This document shows, piece after piece, positions 32,101 to 39,155 of a DNA stretch of 64,000 nt. Origin of the DNA: an uncultured Oscillospiraceae bacterium. GTDB taxonomy: Bacteria > Bacillota > Clostridia > Oscillospirales > Oscillospiraceae. Made by a program: the position numbers and the translations under genes. Within the stretch, counting starts at the first letter, position 1, and each line of letters starts with the position of its first letter. Below the pieces are notes generated by a model. That model was not told the DNA's origin, searched no databases, and saw only the letters and a program-made list of their open reading frames with translations. The stretch spans positions 62,001-126,000 of the forward strand of contig CANPYK010000002.1 of assembly GCA_947588605.1 (NCBI GenBank). Reading direction: 5' to 3'.

Positions 32101-32701
32101 CGGCGCGGCGCTGAGGCTTGAGGACAGTTGTATGTTCCATTGGTATACAATCAACGGATGCGGCGGCGTCACGCTCAGGGGAGGCTCTGTGCTCTTCGAT
32201 GTCTTCGGCATCAGACCCACCGGCGACATCACCCTGGAGACCGGGTCCTATTACGAGTGCCGGTCCCTCGATGCCTACACGAACATCACCGTGGAGGAAG
32301 AAGCGCGTTTACGCGTCGGCGGCGAAGCCTGGTTCCACAGCGGCTGCGTCGTCACCAACCACGGGTATCTGGAGATCTATGCCTCCGCCTACGAGATCCA
32401 GGAGGGCGCGCGTTTCTTCAATGATGGCTTCCTTTCCTTAGGCATGGATTCCGGCTCCATCTCCGGTACGGTGGAGAACAGAGACAGGCTGTACAGCAAC
32501 GGAGATCTGCAGCTGGGGCCCAGCGGCGTCATCGAGAACTGGCACAGCTGGGAGCTGGAGTGGTGCGGCGTCACGAGCCTGGGCCGGATCGATAACCACG
32601 GCGAGGTCGTGGCCTACCGGAGCGACTTTGTCTACAACACCTCGTATATCACCAACCAGGGGACCTGGACCGGCGCCGAACCGGTCTACCGCACCCGTTG
32701 A
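29108..32701 (+). CDS. Receptor-like Ser/Thr kinase with very large beta-solenoid ectodomain (paralogue 2)
   Basis: 1197 residues. Same order as the upstream paralogue: zinc ribbon (17-34), kinase (about 50-330; HRDISPDN with His200, DFGCAREAADG), one InlB-type repeat (about 335-398, EGFVFTGWYMDEGHKK...CTLYGGW), then a Lys/Glu-rich juxtamembrane stretch (KKPPKKQEKKEKDREKDRE), a helix at about 433-455 and an ectodomain of about 720 residues. The ectodomain is built from short strands ending in N-x-G or D-x-G turns (LVNRGVMTGDI, FLNEGACDI, VNAGEFTTA, FNNNGGSVRLGG), typical of a right-handed beta-solenoid. It lacks the long Pro-rich spacer of paralogue 1. Last gene of the locus. Confidence 0.9.
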   Translation: MDPISGERGGPLRVDYCPYCMARVEPDKPCPSCGLTVGSYRSQPKHLPAGTVLRERYLVGRVLGEGGFGITYIGRDLVLGLKVAIKEYFPTDRASRNCAVSVSVESFLGNQSAAFEKGKQRFLEEARNMARLDRLPNIVGVRDFFEENSTAYIVMEFIDGTTLSALVEQRGGAMPAWELLHLIEPLFDSLGAMHELGLIHRDISPDNLMLEHGIIKLLDFGCAREAADGDATMTIMLRHGYAPLEQYQSSSGAQGAWTDVYALAATIYFCITGKKPPQSMDRIFLDDLIPPRKLGADLTASQEEALLRALKVKPKARFQSVKEFHTALYEGAVTVHFDAGEEEVTDVCVVRGDKLKAADMPVPEREGFVFTGWYMDEGHKKPVRDVEVMGECTLYGGWQEKKPPKKQEKKEKDREKDREAPAKVPFWKNRVFQIGAAAAAVIAIILAVAIPLGRKAAGPAGDTQAGTGAAESEPVETGSGSTQPSRPGSVTVTVKTLQDLKARLADDSVDEIVVSSDSSITVDEPLEITKPVTVDCWDVHIASEVTVTSELFFARDVNSHGGIITVSGEGACLTLRGQYYGDGVVHTEKGGKVRREKTQDKIYFDFLWLADRSDMDVGDFSWNKILIFDEEKTFANAAHVNNIDELNAAMGDPLVAAIVLDKDMSGIDFGVSKPLLVPKGVTLADGGYKYITGTLVNRGVMTGDIDIEMDRDALFLNEGACDILAVNLTGRTEAMVVNAGEFTTARGNILMGTALVNLGKFRLESENEDMMAVNGFIYNYRDFEQTGQTALELQPSAQFNNNGGSVRLGGRFSNDGMIFNRGREFILSGEYQYGVGFIEVGTGFATTDGVRIKDSTLYGDPELIAGLSLAEDCRVLPGGRGAGELPTVTGADALRKAVATGGAKIPYGIDIRIDGDLTVGGDLVLETGSTLTVTGTLTAENGALLELDDTAHVHALVLRDGAMLTTGAPDVALELDPDGELALLGGSSAVIYSKIEMNGAALRLEDSCMFHWYTINGCGGVTLRGGSVLFDVFGIRPTGDITLETGSYYECRSLDAYTNITVEEEARLRVGGEAWFHSGCVVTNHGYLEIYASAYEIQEGARFFNDGFLSLGMDSGSISGTVENRDRLYSNGDLQLGPSGVIENWHSWELEWCGVTSLGRIDNHGEVVAYRSDFVYNTSYITNQGTWTGAEPVYRTR

Positions 32702-32727
32702 GCCCTCCGCCGATCCCGCATTATGAC

Positions 32728-32756
32728 TTGCCAAACAGGCCCGGATATGTTAAAAT
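32728..32756 (+). promoter_or_regulatory. Promoter of the aquaporin gene, upstream of a MITE
   Basis: -35 TTGCCA (32728-32733), 17-bp spacer, extended -10 TGTTAAAAT ending at 32756. The MITE at 32803 separates it from the coding region. Confidence 0.7.
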
Positions 32757-32802
32757 AAACCTGTTGGCTCGTCCCGACAAAAAATCGATCGATGGCGGCT
32801 TA

Positions 32803-32961
32803 TACTAATATCTAATTAAAATAAGCCATTCGCGACGGTCTTTTTCGCGTCATGCCGCGTCAGCCGCCTTGGGAATACATACAGTATTCCCTGCGGCGTC
32901 TTCCTTGCCTGACGCGAAAAATCCTCGCCGCTCGGTGTCTTCTTTTAAATAGATATTAGTA
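32803..32961. mobile_element. 159-bp MITE, copy 1, in the aquaporin leader
   Basis: Terminal inverted repeats TACTAATATCTA...TAGATATTAGTA; 3-bp target duplication TTA on each side (32800-32802 and 32962-32964). Almost the whole element folds on itself: TTTTTCGCGTCA / TGACGCGAAAAA and a central GGGAATAC / GTATTCCC. No coding capacity. Same length and about 95% identical to the copy at 34164. The TNA duplication resembles that of IS5-group elements; no transposase is in the window. Confidence 0.88.
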
Positions 32962-32967
32962 TTACAA

Positions 32968-33663
32968 ATGAAAAAGTACATTGCTGAGTTCATCGGTACG
33001 GCTGTCCTCGTCATCATGGGCTGCGGTACGGCGATGCTGGTGGGGTGCGACGCCGCCGCCGGCGGCGGGTACATCCTCACCGCCCTGGCCTTCGGCCTTG
33101 TGATCGTGGGCATGGCCTACTGCGTGGGCAACATCTCCGGCTGTCACATCAACCCCGCCGTCAGCCTTGGCGTGCTCCTCTCCGGCGGCATGAGCGTGAA
33201 GGATTTCGTGGGCTACGTGGTGTCCCAGTGCCTGGGCGCCCTGGCCGGCGCGGGGGTCCTCGCCGCCATCTTCAAGCTGGGCAACGTCACGGACATGACC
33301 GGCGGCTACGGCTCCAACGGTCTTGCCGGCGTGAACGGCAGCATCGTCGCCGGGCTTTTGGTGGAGGTCGTCCTGACCTGCATCTTCGTCTTCACCATCC
33401 TGGGCGTCACCGATAAGGACGCCGGCCACGGCTCCTTCGCCGGCGTGGTCATCGGCTTCACCCTGACGCTGGTCCACATCCTGGGCATCGGCCTCACCGG
33501 CACCTCCGTCAACCCCGCCCGGAGCATCGGCCCGGCCATCGTCGCCGCCATCGCCGGCAACACCGAGCCCCTGTCCCAGGTCTGGGTCTTCATCGTCGCC
33601 CCCCTTGCCGGCGCCGCCCTCGCCGCCGTCCTCTACAAGTCCCTCCGCCCCAAAAAGGCGTAA
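32968..33663 (+). CDS. aqpZ: Aquaporin (MIP family, AqpZ-like)
   Basis: 231 residues, six membrane helices and two half-helices with intact NPA motifs at 62-64 (GCHINPAVS) and 182-184 (GTSVNPARS). The selectivity filter reads Phe42, His170, Thr179, Arg185, the water-selective AqpZ set rather than the glycerol-facilitator set. It should conduct water, perhaps small neutral solutes, across the cytoplasmic membrane. There is no Shine-Dalgarno sequence next to the ATG because a MITE ends seven bases upstream; a GGCGG lies on the other side of that element. An alternative start inside the gene would remove the first helix, so 32968 is kept. A strong terminator follows. Confidence 0.92.
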   Translation: MKKYIAEFIGTAVLVIMGCGTAMLVGCDAAAGGGYILTALAFGLVIVGMAYCVGNISGCHINPAVSLGVLLSGGMSVKDFVGYVVSQCLGALAGAGVLAAIFKLGNVTDMTGGYGSNGLAGVNGSIVAGLLVEVVLTCIFVFTILGVTDKDAGHGSFAGVVIGFTLTLVHILGIGLTGTSVNPARSIGPAIVAAIAGNTEPLSQVWVFIVAPLAGAALAAVLYKSLRPKKA

Positions 33664-33690
33664 CACCCCTCCGATTTTTTCCAAACCGCA

Positions 33691-33724
33691 CCCCCTCGCC
33701 GCATCCCCGGCGAGGGGGCTTTTT
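33691..33724 (+). terminator. Rho-independent terminator of the aquaporin gene
   Basis: CCCCCTCGCCG / CGGCGAGGGGG, loop CATCC, followed by CTTTTT. Confidence 0.9.
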
Positions 33725-33767
33725 CGCTTGTCAGGACGCCGCCGCGTCACCGGCTAGCGATATCCGC

Positions 33768-34155
33768 CGTAGGGGTCGCCCTCCCGGGCGACCCGCCTGT
33801 CGACCATTGACACACCACAAACAGCGCCTGTTCCCGTCCCGCTACGTGGGCACGGGCGGATACATGGATCCGCCCCTACGGGGGATGTGGAAGGTTATCC
33901 CATTCAGCCAACGCCGGAAATCATCGAAACGCGGGCCGCCGTAGGCGGCGGCCCGTACGGCGTTGATTGAAAACGGTCAGGAAACTGTAGGGGCGGGTTC
34001 CAAACCCGCCCGTTTTGCCTCCCCCCTTGGGGGAGGTGGCGCGAAGCGCCGGAAGGGCCGTCCTCGCCGCAGCGGATAATCAAATCTGCGCCGCAGGCGC
34101 AACCTTTTTCGCCCCCTCCTCGCAGGAGGGGGGGCAGGGGGGAAGCGAGGGTTGG
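33768..34155. repeat. Mosaic palindromic intergenic repeat, block A
   Basis: About 390 bp of short hairpin modules: GTAGGGGTCGCCC, a GCACGGGCGG palindrome, GGGCCGCCGTAGGCGGCGGCCC, GTAGGGGCGGGTTCC paired with CCCGCCCG, CCTCCCCC-TTGGGGGAGG then GGCGCGAAGCGCC, and GCCCCCTCCTCGCAGGAGGGGG. The same modules in the same order occur at about 57155-57585. No gene lies in this 800-bp interval between aquaporin and the methyltransferase; it contains a terminator, this block, MITE copy 2 and a promoter. Confidence 0.8.
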
Positions 34156-34163
34156 GGTACTGA

Positions 34164-34322
34164 TACTAATATCTAATTAAAACAAGCCATTCGCGACGGT
34201 CTTTTTCGCGCCAGGCTGCGTCAGCCGCCTTGGGAATACATACAGTATTCCCTGCGGCGTCTTCCTTGTCTGACGCGAAAAATCCTCGCCGCTCGGTGTC
34301 TTCTTTTAAATAGATATTAGTA
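34164..34322. mobile_element. 159-bp MITE, copy 2
   Basis: Same terminal repeats and internal palindromes as copy 1, with a TGA target duplication (34161-34163 and 34323-34325). It inserted at the edge of repeat block A and just before the promoter of the methyltransferase gene. An ATG formed at its right edge (34322) is open but is not the likely start of that gene. Confidence 0.88.
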
Positions 34323-34396
34323 TGAGCGGCCTTGATCGTCACATCAAAATACCGGAATCCGGCCTATTTTCGCCCGGAAGATTGCCATTCCCACCG

Positions 34397-34425
34397 TTGA
34401 CTTTACGTGTGTATAATGGTATTCT
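34397..34425 (+). promoter_or_regulatory. Promoter of the methyltransferase gene
   Basis: -35 TTGACT (34397-34402), 17-bp spacer, extended -10 TGGTATTCT ending at 34425, 38 bp before the ATG at 34463. Confidence 0.6.
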
Positions 34426-34462
34426 ATATCATTGGAGTATTAGGAAAGTACGGGGAATCGCT

Positions 34463-35314
34463 ATGTGGGCTGCGGAAAAATGGAAGGACTATGAGCTCAT
34501 CGACTGCTCGAAGGGCGAGCGGCTGGAGCGCTGGGGGGACCAGATCCTGATCCGCCCGGACCCCCAGGTCATCTGGGACACCCCCAGGACCGACCCGCGC
34601 TGGCGTCGGGCGGACGCCCGGTATCAGCGCTCCTCCGCCGGCGGCGGGGCCTGGGACAAGCGGGATGTGCCGGAGAGCTGGCAGGTGCGCTACCGGGACC
34701 TCACCTTCAACGTCAAGCCCATGAACTTCAAGCACACCGGCCTCTTCCCCGAGCAGGCCGCCAACTGGGACTGGTGCGCGGAGAAGATAAGGCGCGCCGG
34801 AAGGCCTGTCTCGGTGCTGAACCTCTTCGCTTACACCGGCGCCGCCACCGTGGCGGCGCTGAAGGCCGGAGCCTCCGTCTGCCACGTGGACGCGGCGAAG
34901 GGCATGGTGGCGTGGGCCAAGGAGAACGCCGTTTCCTCCGGCGTGGCGGATCAGAACGTGCGCTGGATCGTGGACGACTGCGCCAAATTCGTGGAGCGGG
35001 AGATACGCCGCGGACACCGCTACGACGCCCTCATCATGGACCCGCCCAGCTATGGCCGGGGCCCCGGCGGCGAGGTCTGGAAGCTGGAGACGAGCCTTGC
35101 CCCCTTCGTGCGCCTGTGCGCCGGGGTGCTCTCGCCCGACCCGCTCTTCGTCCTCATCAGCTCCTACACCACCGGCCTTTCGGCCTCCACCATCGGCTAC
35201 GTGGCCGAGACGAGCTTCCCCGGCGGCAAAGCCGCCTCCGACGAGCTGGGCCTCCCCGTCACCGCCACCGGCCTGCCCTTACCCTGCGGCGCGGCGTGTC
35301 GGGTGGAATTTTAA
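34463..35314 (+). CDS. RlmI-like class I SAM-dependent methyltransferase
   Basis: 283 residues. After an N-terminal region containing TGLFPEQAANWDW comes a Rossmann methyltransferase fold: SVLNLFAYTGAATVAALKAGA (SAM-binding motif I), VCHVDAAKGMVAWAKENA (motif II acidic), WIVDDCAKFVERE and the catalytic region ALIMDPPSYGRGPGGEVWKLE. This DPPSYG form is found in rRNA cytosine-C5 methyltransferases related to RlmI. There is no N-terminal PUA domain, so the target may differ. The ATG at 34463 follows GGGGA and a promoter; the open frame back to 34322 starts within a MITE and is rejected. Confidence 0.85.
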   Translation: MWAAEKWKDYELIDCSKGERLERWGDQILIRPDPQVIWDTPRTDPRWRRADARYQRSSAGGGAWDKRDVPESWQVRYRDLTFNVKPMNFKHTGLFPEQAANWDWCAEKIRRAGRPVSVLNLFAYTGAATVAALKAGASVCHVDAAKGMVAWAKENAVSSGVADQNVRWIVDDCAKFVEREIRRGHRYDALIMDPPSYGRGPGGEVWKLETSLAPFVRLCAGVLSPDPLFVLISSYTTGLSASTIGYVAETSFPGGKAASDELGLPVTATGLPLPCGAACRVEF

Positions 35315-35334
35315 GCGGAAGGGAAGCGTCAACC

Positions 35335-35679
35335 ATGGAGAGAAAAACGCGGGACCGCGATGGATCGTACGTCCCCTGGACGTGGGAAACCCCGTTGGGC
35401 GACGCGCTGATCACAGACGCCGTACTTGACGGCGACTGCCTCACGCTGGAGCTGGACTGCTCCGCCGTATGCGTCCACCCCAGCCGGCGTCTTCGGAGGC
35501 TGCGCTTTGAGGGCTGCGAGGTCCGGGGTGAACCGGACCTCAAGGGGAGGTACTGGCTGCGCGAGACCCTTTCGCCGGCGGGGAACAGAAATCGCCTCCT
35601 CCTGACCACAGAAGACGGCAAGGGACGGCACAAGCGGACAACGGAGATCATTTACTCTACCGTGTCCTGCCTTTTGTGA
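35335..35679 (+). CDS. Small hypothetical protein
   Basis: 114 residues, no membrane segment and no family recognised; rich in Leu, Arg and Glu with alternating strands (GDALITDAVLDGDCLTLELDCSA). GGAAGGGAAG precedes the ATG. It lies between the methyltransferase and ecfA1. A short stretch after its stop (35688-35712) repeats the last codons of the methyltransferase, so the gene may sit in a duplicated or replaced segment. Confidence 0.55.
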   Translation: MERKTRDRDGSYVPWTWETPLGDALITDAVLDGDCLTLELDCSAVCVHPSRRLRRLRFEGCEVRGEPDLKGRYWLRETLSPAGNRNRLLLTTEDGKGRHKRTTEIIYSTVSCLL

Positions 35680-35719
35680 AAAAACCCGCCGCGTGCCGGG
35701 TGGAGTTTTAAGGAGAACT

Positions 35720-36568
35720 ATGGATAATTCACCCATTCAAATCGATAACCTCACCTTTTTCTACACCCCCGACGAGGGGGAGGCGGCGGAGGACGTGCTG
35801 GCGGGGGTGAGCCTGCGGATCGAAAAGGGCTCCTTTGTGGCGATCTTAGGCCACAACGGGTCCGGAAAGTCCACACTGGCGCGGCATTTGAATGCCCTCC
35901 TTTTACCCAAGGGCGGCAGCGTCACCGTCTTCGGCATGGACACCAAGGCCGAGGACCTGACGCTGGAGATCCGCCGCCGCGTGGGGATGGTCTTCCAGAA
36001 CCCGGACAACCAGATCGTCTCCAACGTGGTGGAGGAGGACGTGGCCTTCGCCCCGGAAAATCTGGGCGTGCCCACGCCGGAGATCCGCCGCCGCGTGGAC
36101 GAGGCTCTCAAAATGGTGGGGATGTACGGCTTTCGCGACCACGCCCCGCACCTTCTCTCCGGCGGGCAGAAGCAGCGGGTGGCCATCGCCGGCGTGCTGG
36201 CCATGCGGCCTGAGTGCGTGGTCTTCGACGAGCCCACCGCCATGCTGGACCCCCAGGGGCGGCGGGACGTGATGGATATCATCGAAAAGCTCCGCCGGGA
36301 ATACGGCTCCACCGTCATCCTCATCACCCACCACATGGAGGAGGCCGTCCGGGCCGACCGGGTGGTGGTGATGTCCGACGGGAAGGTGGTCATGGACGGC
36401 ACGCCCCGGGAGGTCTTCCCCCGGGTGGAGGAGTTGGAGGCCCTGGGCCTCTCCGTCCCCGAGACGGTGCGCCTCATGTGGGAGATGCGCAAGCGGGGCG
36501 TGGACCTGCCCCTCACCGCCCTCACCGTGGAGGAGTGCGCGAAGGTCCTGGCGGACAGATACAAATAA
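35720..36568 (+). CDS. ecfA1: ECF transporter ATPase EcfA1
   Basis: 282 residues. Walker A GHNGSGKST, Q-loop VFQNPDNQI, signature LSGGQKQRVAIAG, Walker B CVVFDEPTAMLD and the H-loop ITHHMEE are complete, and the PDNQ form of the Q-loop is characteristic of EcfA. Together with EcfA2 and EcfT it forms the shared energising module for vitamin and metal uptake; substrate-specific S components are encoded elsewhere. The ATG at 35720 directly follows AAGGAGAACT. It starts the operon ecfA1-ecfA2-ecfT-truA. Confidence 0.95.
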   Translation: MDNSPIQIDNLTFFYTPDEGEAAEDVLAGVSLRIEKGSFVAILGHNGSGKSTLARHLNALLLPKGGSVTVFGMDTKAEDLTLEIRRRVGMVFQNPDNQIVSNVVEEDVAFAPENLGVPTPEIRRRVDEALKMVGMYGFRDHAPHLLSGGQKQRVAIAGVLAMRPECVVFDEPTAMLDPQGRRDVMDIIEKLRREYGSTVILITHHMEEAVRADRVVVMSDGKVVMDGTPREVFPRVEELEALGLSVPETVRLMWEMRKRGVDLPLTALTVEECAKVLADRYK

Positions 36569-36615
36569 CCGGGCGGCATTCGGGAGACCCGAAGCCACAC
36601 CGAAAGGAACAGCGA

Positions 36616-37485
36616 ATGAACGAACCCATCCTGAAAATCGAACACTTGACCCACGTCTACTCCCAGGGCACGCCCTTTGAGCTGACGGCGGTGCGGGACG
36701 TGGACCTGGAGATCCATAAGGGCGAGATCCTGGCCCTCATCGGCCACACCGGATCGGGGAAGAGCACCCTCATCCAGCACCTGAACGCCCTCATCAAGCC
36801 CACCTCCGGCCGGGTCCTGCTGGGCGGCCAGGATATTTTCGAGTCCAAAAAGTCCGTGAAGGCCGCCAGAGCCGCCGTGGGCCTTGTCTTCCAGTACCCG
36901 GAATACCAGCTTTTCGAGGAGACGGTCTACAAGGACATCGCCTTCGGCCCCAAGAACATGAAGCTCCCCTCCAACGAGATTGACGACCGCGTCCGCCTCG
37001 CCGCCCGGTTCGTGGGCCTGGAGGAGGACGTGCTAGAGCGCGCGCCCTTCGACCTCTCCGGCGGACAGAAGCGCCGCGCGGCCATCGCCGGCGTGATTGC
37101 CATGCTCCCGGAGGTTTTGGTGCTGGATGAGCCCATGGCGGGCCTGGACCCGGCGGGGCGGGAGAGCATCATGGAGAACATCCTGACCTACCACGACGAA
37201 ACAAACGCCGCCATCGTCATCGTCACCCACTCCATGGACGAGGCCGCCCGCTACGCCCACCGCATGGTGGTGCTGGACCACGGCCGCGTGGCCATGACCG
37301 GCACGCCGGAGGAGGTCTTCTCCCACGGAGAGGAGCTGCGGGCCATGGGCCTGGCCACGCCGGTGATGACCGACCTTGCCCTGCGCCTTCGTGCCCTGGG
37401 CGTGGCCGTCCCCGGCAATGTCTACACCGTGGAGCGCATGGCGGACGCCCTCATGGCGCTGGAGAGGGGGCGGGACCGTGCTTAA
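36616..37485 (+). CDS. ecfA2: ECF transporter ATPase EcfA2
   Basis: 289 residues. Walker A GHTGSGKST, VFQYPEYQLFEETV (the YPEYQ variant of EcfA2), signature LSGGQKRRAAIAG, Walker B VLVLDEPMAGLD, H-loop VTHSMDE. It pairs with EcfA1 as a heterodimer beneath EcfT. ATG at 36616, after AAAGGAACAGCGA. Its last codons overlap the GTG start of ecfT by 8 bp. Confidence 0.95.
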   Translation: MNEPILKIEHLTHVYSQGTPFELTAVRDVDLEIHKGEILALIGHTGSGKSTLIQHLNALIKPTSGRVLLGGQDIFESKKSVKAARAAVGLVFQYPEYQLFEETVYKDIAFGPKNMKLPSNEIDDRVRLAARFVGLEEDVLERAPFDLSGGQKRRAAIAGVIAMLPEVLVLDEPMAGLDPAGRESIMENILTYHDETNAAIVIVTHSMDEAARYAHRMVVLDHGRVAMTGTPEEVFSHGEELRAMGLATPVMTDLALRLRALGVAVPGNVYTVERMADALMALERGRDRA

Positions 37486-38281
37486 GGACGTGACTTTGGG
37501 ACAGTATTTCCCCGGCACCACCGTGGTCCACCGCCTGGACCCCCGGACGAAGATCCTCCTGGTGGTCCTCTATATCGTGGCCCTCTTCTGCGCCAAGACG
37601 TGGCTGTCCTACGTCCTCGTGGGGGTATGCCTCGCCGCCGCCATCGCCGCGGCGCGCATACGCCTCTCCGCCATGCTGAAGGGCCTGAAGCCTCTCATCT
37701 TCATCGTCCTCCTCACGGGCCTTCTGAACCTCTTTTACGGCCGGGGAGAGCCCATCGCCCAGTTCTGGATCTTCAAGATCACCCGGAAGGGCATCGAAAA
37801 CGCCATTTTCATGGTCCTGCGGATCGTCATGCTGGTGATGGGCACCTTCATGCTGACCTACACCACCTCGCCCATCATGCTCACCTACGGGCTGGAGCTT
37901 CTGATGAAGCCGCTGAAGGCGCTGAAGGTCCCCGTCCACGAGCTTGCCATGATGATGAGCATGGCCCTGCGGCTCATCCCCACCCTCATCGAGGAGACGG
38001 ACAAGATCATCTCCGCCCAGAAGGCCCGCGGGGCCGAGTTCGACACCGGGAACCTCATCCAGAAGGCCAAGGCCATGCTGCCCATCCTCATCCCGCTTTT
38101 CCTCTCCTCCTTCCGCCGCGCCGACGAGCTGGCCACGGCCATGGAGGCCCGCTGTTACCACGGCGGGGAGGGGCGCACGCGCCTCAACGTCCTCCACATG
38201 GCCGCCCGGGACGTGCTGGCGCTGTGCCTGGGCGCGGCGCTGGTGGCGGCGGTCGTCGTCCTGTCAAAATTCGGCCTGTGA
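37478..38281 (+). CDS. ecfT: ECF transporter transmembrane protein EcfT
   Basis: 267 residues, about five or six hydrophobic segments. The opening GQYFPGTTVVHRLDPRTKIL is the classic EcfT start, and the paired coupling motifs are ISAQKARGAEFD and ATAMEARCYHG (A-R-G and A-R-C). It links the ATPases to S components. The start is GTG at 37478, preceded by GAGAGGGGG and overlapping the ecfA2 stop, so translation is coupled. Confidence 0.94.
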   Translation: MLKDVTLGQYFPGTTVVHRLDPRTKILLVVLYIVALFCAKTWLSYVLVGVCLAAAIAAARIRLSAMLKGLKPLIFIVLLTGLLNLFYGRGEPIAQFWIFKITRKGIENAIFMVLRIVMLVMGTFMLTYTTSPIMLTYGLELLMKPLKALKVPVHELAMMMSMALRLIPTLIEETDKIISAQKARGAEFDTGNLIQKAKAMLPILIPLFLSSFRRADELATAMEARCYHGGEGRTRLNVLHMAARDVLALCLGAALVAAVVVLSKFGL

Positions 38282-38313
38282 GCCTGAGCCTCTGACGGCG
38301 GAAGGAGTTTGCC

Positions 38314-39087
38314 ATGAGAAATATCGCCTTAAAGCTCCGCTACGCCGGCACCGCCTACCACGGCTGGCAGGTGCAGAAAAACGACGTGACGGTGGCCGAG
38401 ACGGTGGAGACGGCGCTTTTTAAGCTCACCGGTGAGCGCGCGCGCGTCACCGGCTGCGGGCGGACGGACGCCGGCGTCCACGCCCTTAACTATTGCGCCA
38501 ATTTCCGGTCCGACACCACCATCCCGGCGGCGAAATTCCCCCTGGCGCTGAACGCCCGCCTGCCGCGGGACATCGCGTGCCTTGCCTGTGTGGACGCGCC
38601 GGAGGACTTCAACGCCATTTTGTCCTGCAAGAAAAAGGAATACATCTACCGCATCCGCAACACCCGGATCCCCGACCCCTTTGAGCGCGACCGGGCCTGG
38701 TTCTACCCCTCGCCCCTGAAGCCGGAGGTGATGCGCGCCGCCGCCGCCCAGTTTGTGGGTACCCACGACTTTGCCGCCGTGCGATCCGTGGGCACGGAGA
38801 CGAAGACCACCGTCCGCACCGTCTACTGGTGCGACATCGAACAAGACGATAGTCTCATCACCATGCGGGTGTGCGCCGACGGCTTTCTCTACAACATGGT
38901 CCGGGCCATCATGGGCACCGTTGTCTACTGCTCGGAGGGGAAGCTTCGCCCCAAGGACATCCCGGCGCTTTTGGAGTCCCGCGACCGCCGCCTCGCCGGT
39001 CCCACGGTCCCGTCCCAGGGCCTCTACCTCAATCGCGTCTGGTACGACGGGCCGGTGGGGGAGATGATGGGCGCGGATTGTGAATGA
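38314..39087 (+). CDS. truA: tRNA pseudouridine(38-40) synthase TruA
   Basis: 257 residues. The catalytic motif GCGRTDAGVHA has the nucleophile Asp52; YAGTAYHGWQVQ at the N terminus and FLYNMVRAIMGTV near the C terminus are TruA signatures. It isomerises uridines 38, 39 and 40 of the tRNA anticodon arm. Following ecfT is the usual Firmicutes arrangement, although here the ribosomal protein genes that often flank it are absent. Confidence 0.96.
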   Translation: MRNIALKLRYAGTAYHGWQVQKNDVTVAETVETALFKLTGERARVTGCGRTDAGVHALNYCANFRSDTTIPAAKFPLALNARLPRDIACLACVDAPEDFNAILSCKKKEYIYRIRNTRIPDPFERDRAWFYPSPLKPEVMRAAAAQFVGTHDFAAVRSVGTETKTTVRTVYWCDIEQDDSLITMRVCADGFLYNMVRAIMGTVVYCSEGKLRPKDIPALLESRDRRLAGPTVPSQGLYLNRVWYDGPVGEMMGADCE

Positions 39088-39095
39088 ATTGTAAT

Positions 39096-39124
39096 TTGCA
39101 AAATCTTCACAGATGTGCTATACT
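39096..39124 (+). promoter_or_regulatory. Promoter of the DUF5711-like/CvpA/pgsA gene group
   Basis: -35 TTGCAA (39096-39101), 17-bp spacer, extended -10 TGCTATACT ending at 39124. Confidence 0.75.
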
Positions 39125-39155
39125 GATGTGTTAGAATAAAACGCGAGGTCGTGTC

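Noticed and set aside
34397..34417. TATAAT at 34412 as the -10 of the methyltransferase promoter
   Set aside because: Only nine bases from the TTGACT box; the extended TGGTATTCT at 17-bp spacing fits better.
34322..34462. Upstream ATG at 34322 as the methyltransferase start
   Set aside because: That ATG is formed by the last base of a MITE and its target duplication, has no ribosome site and would precede the promoter at 34397-34425.
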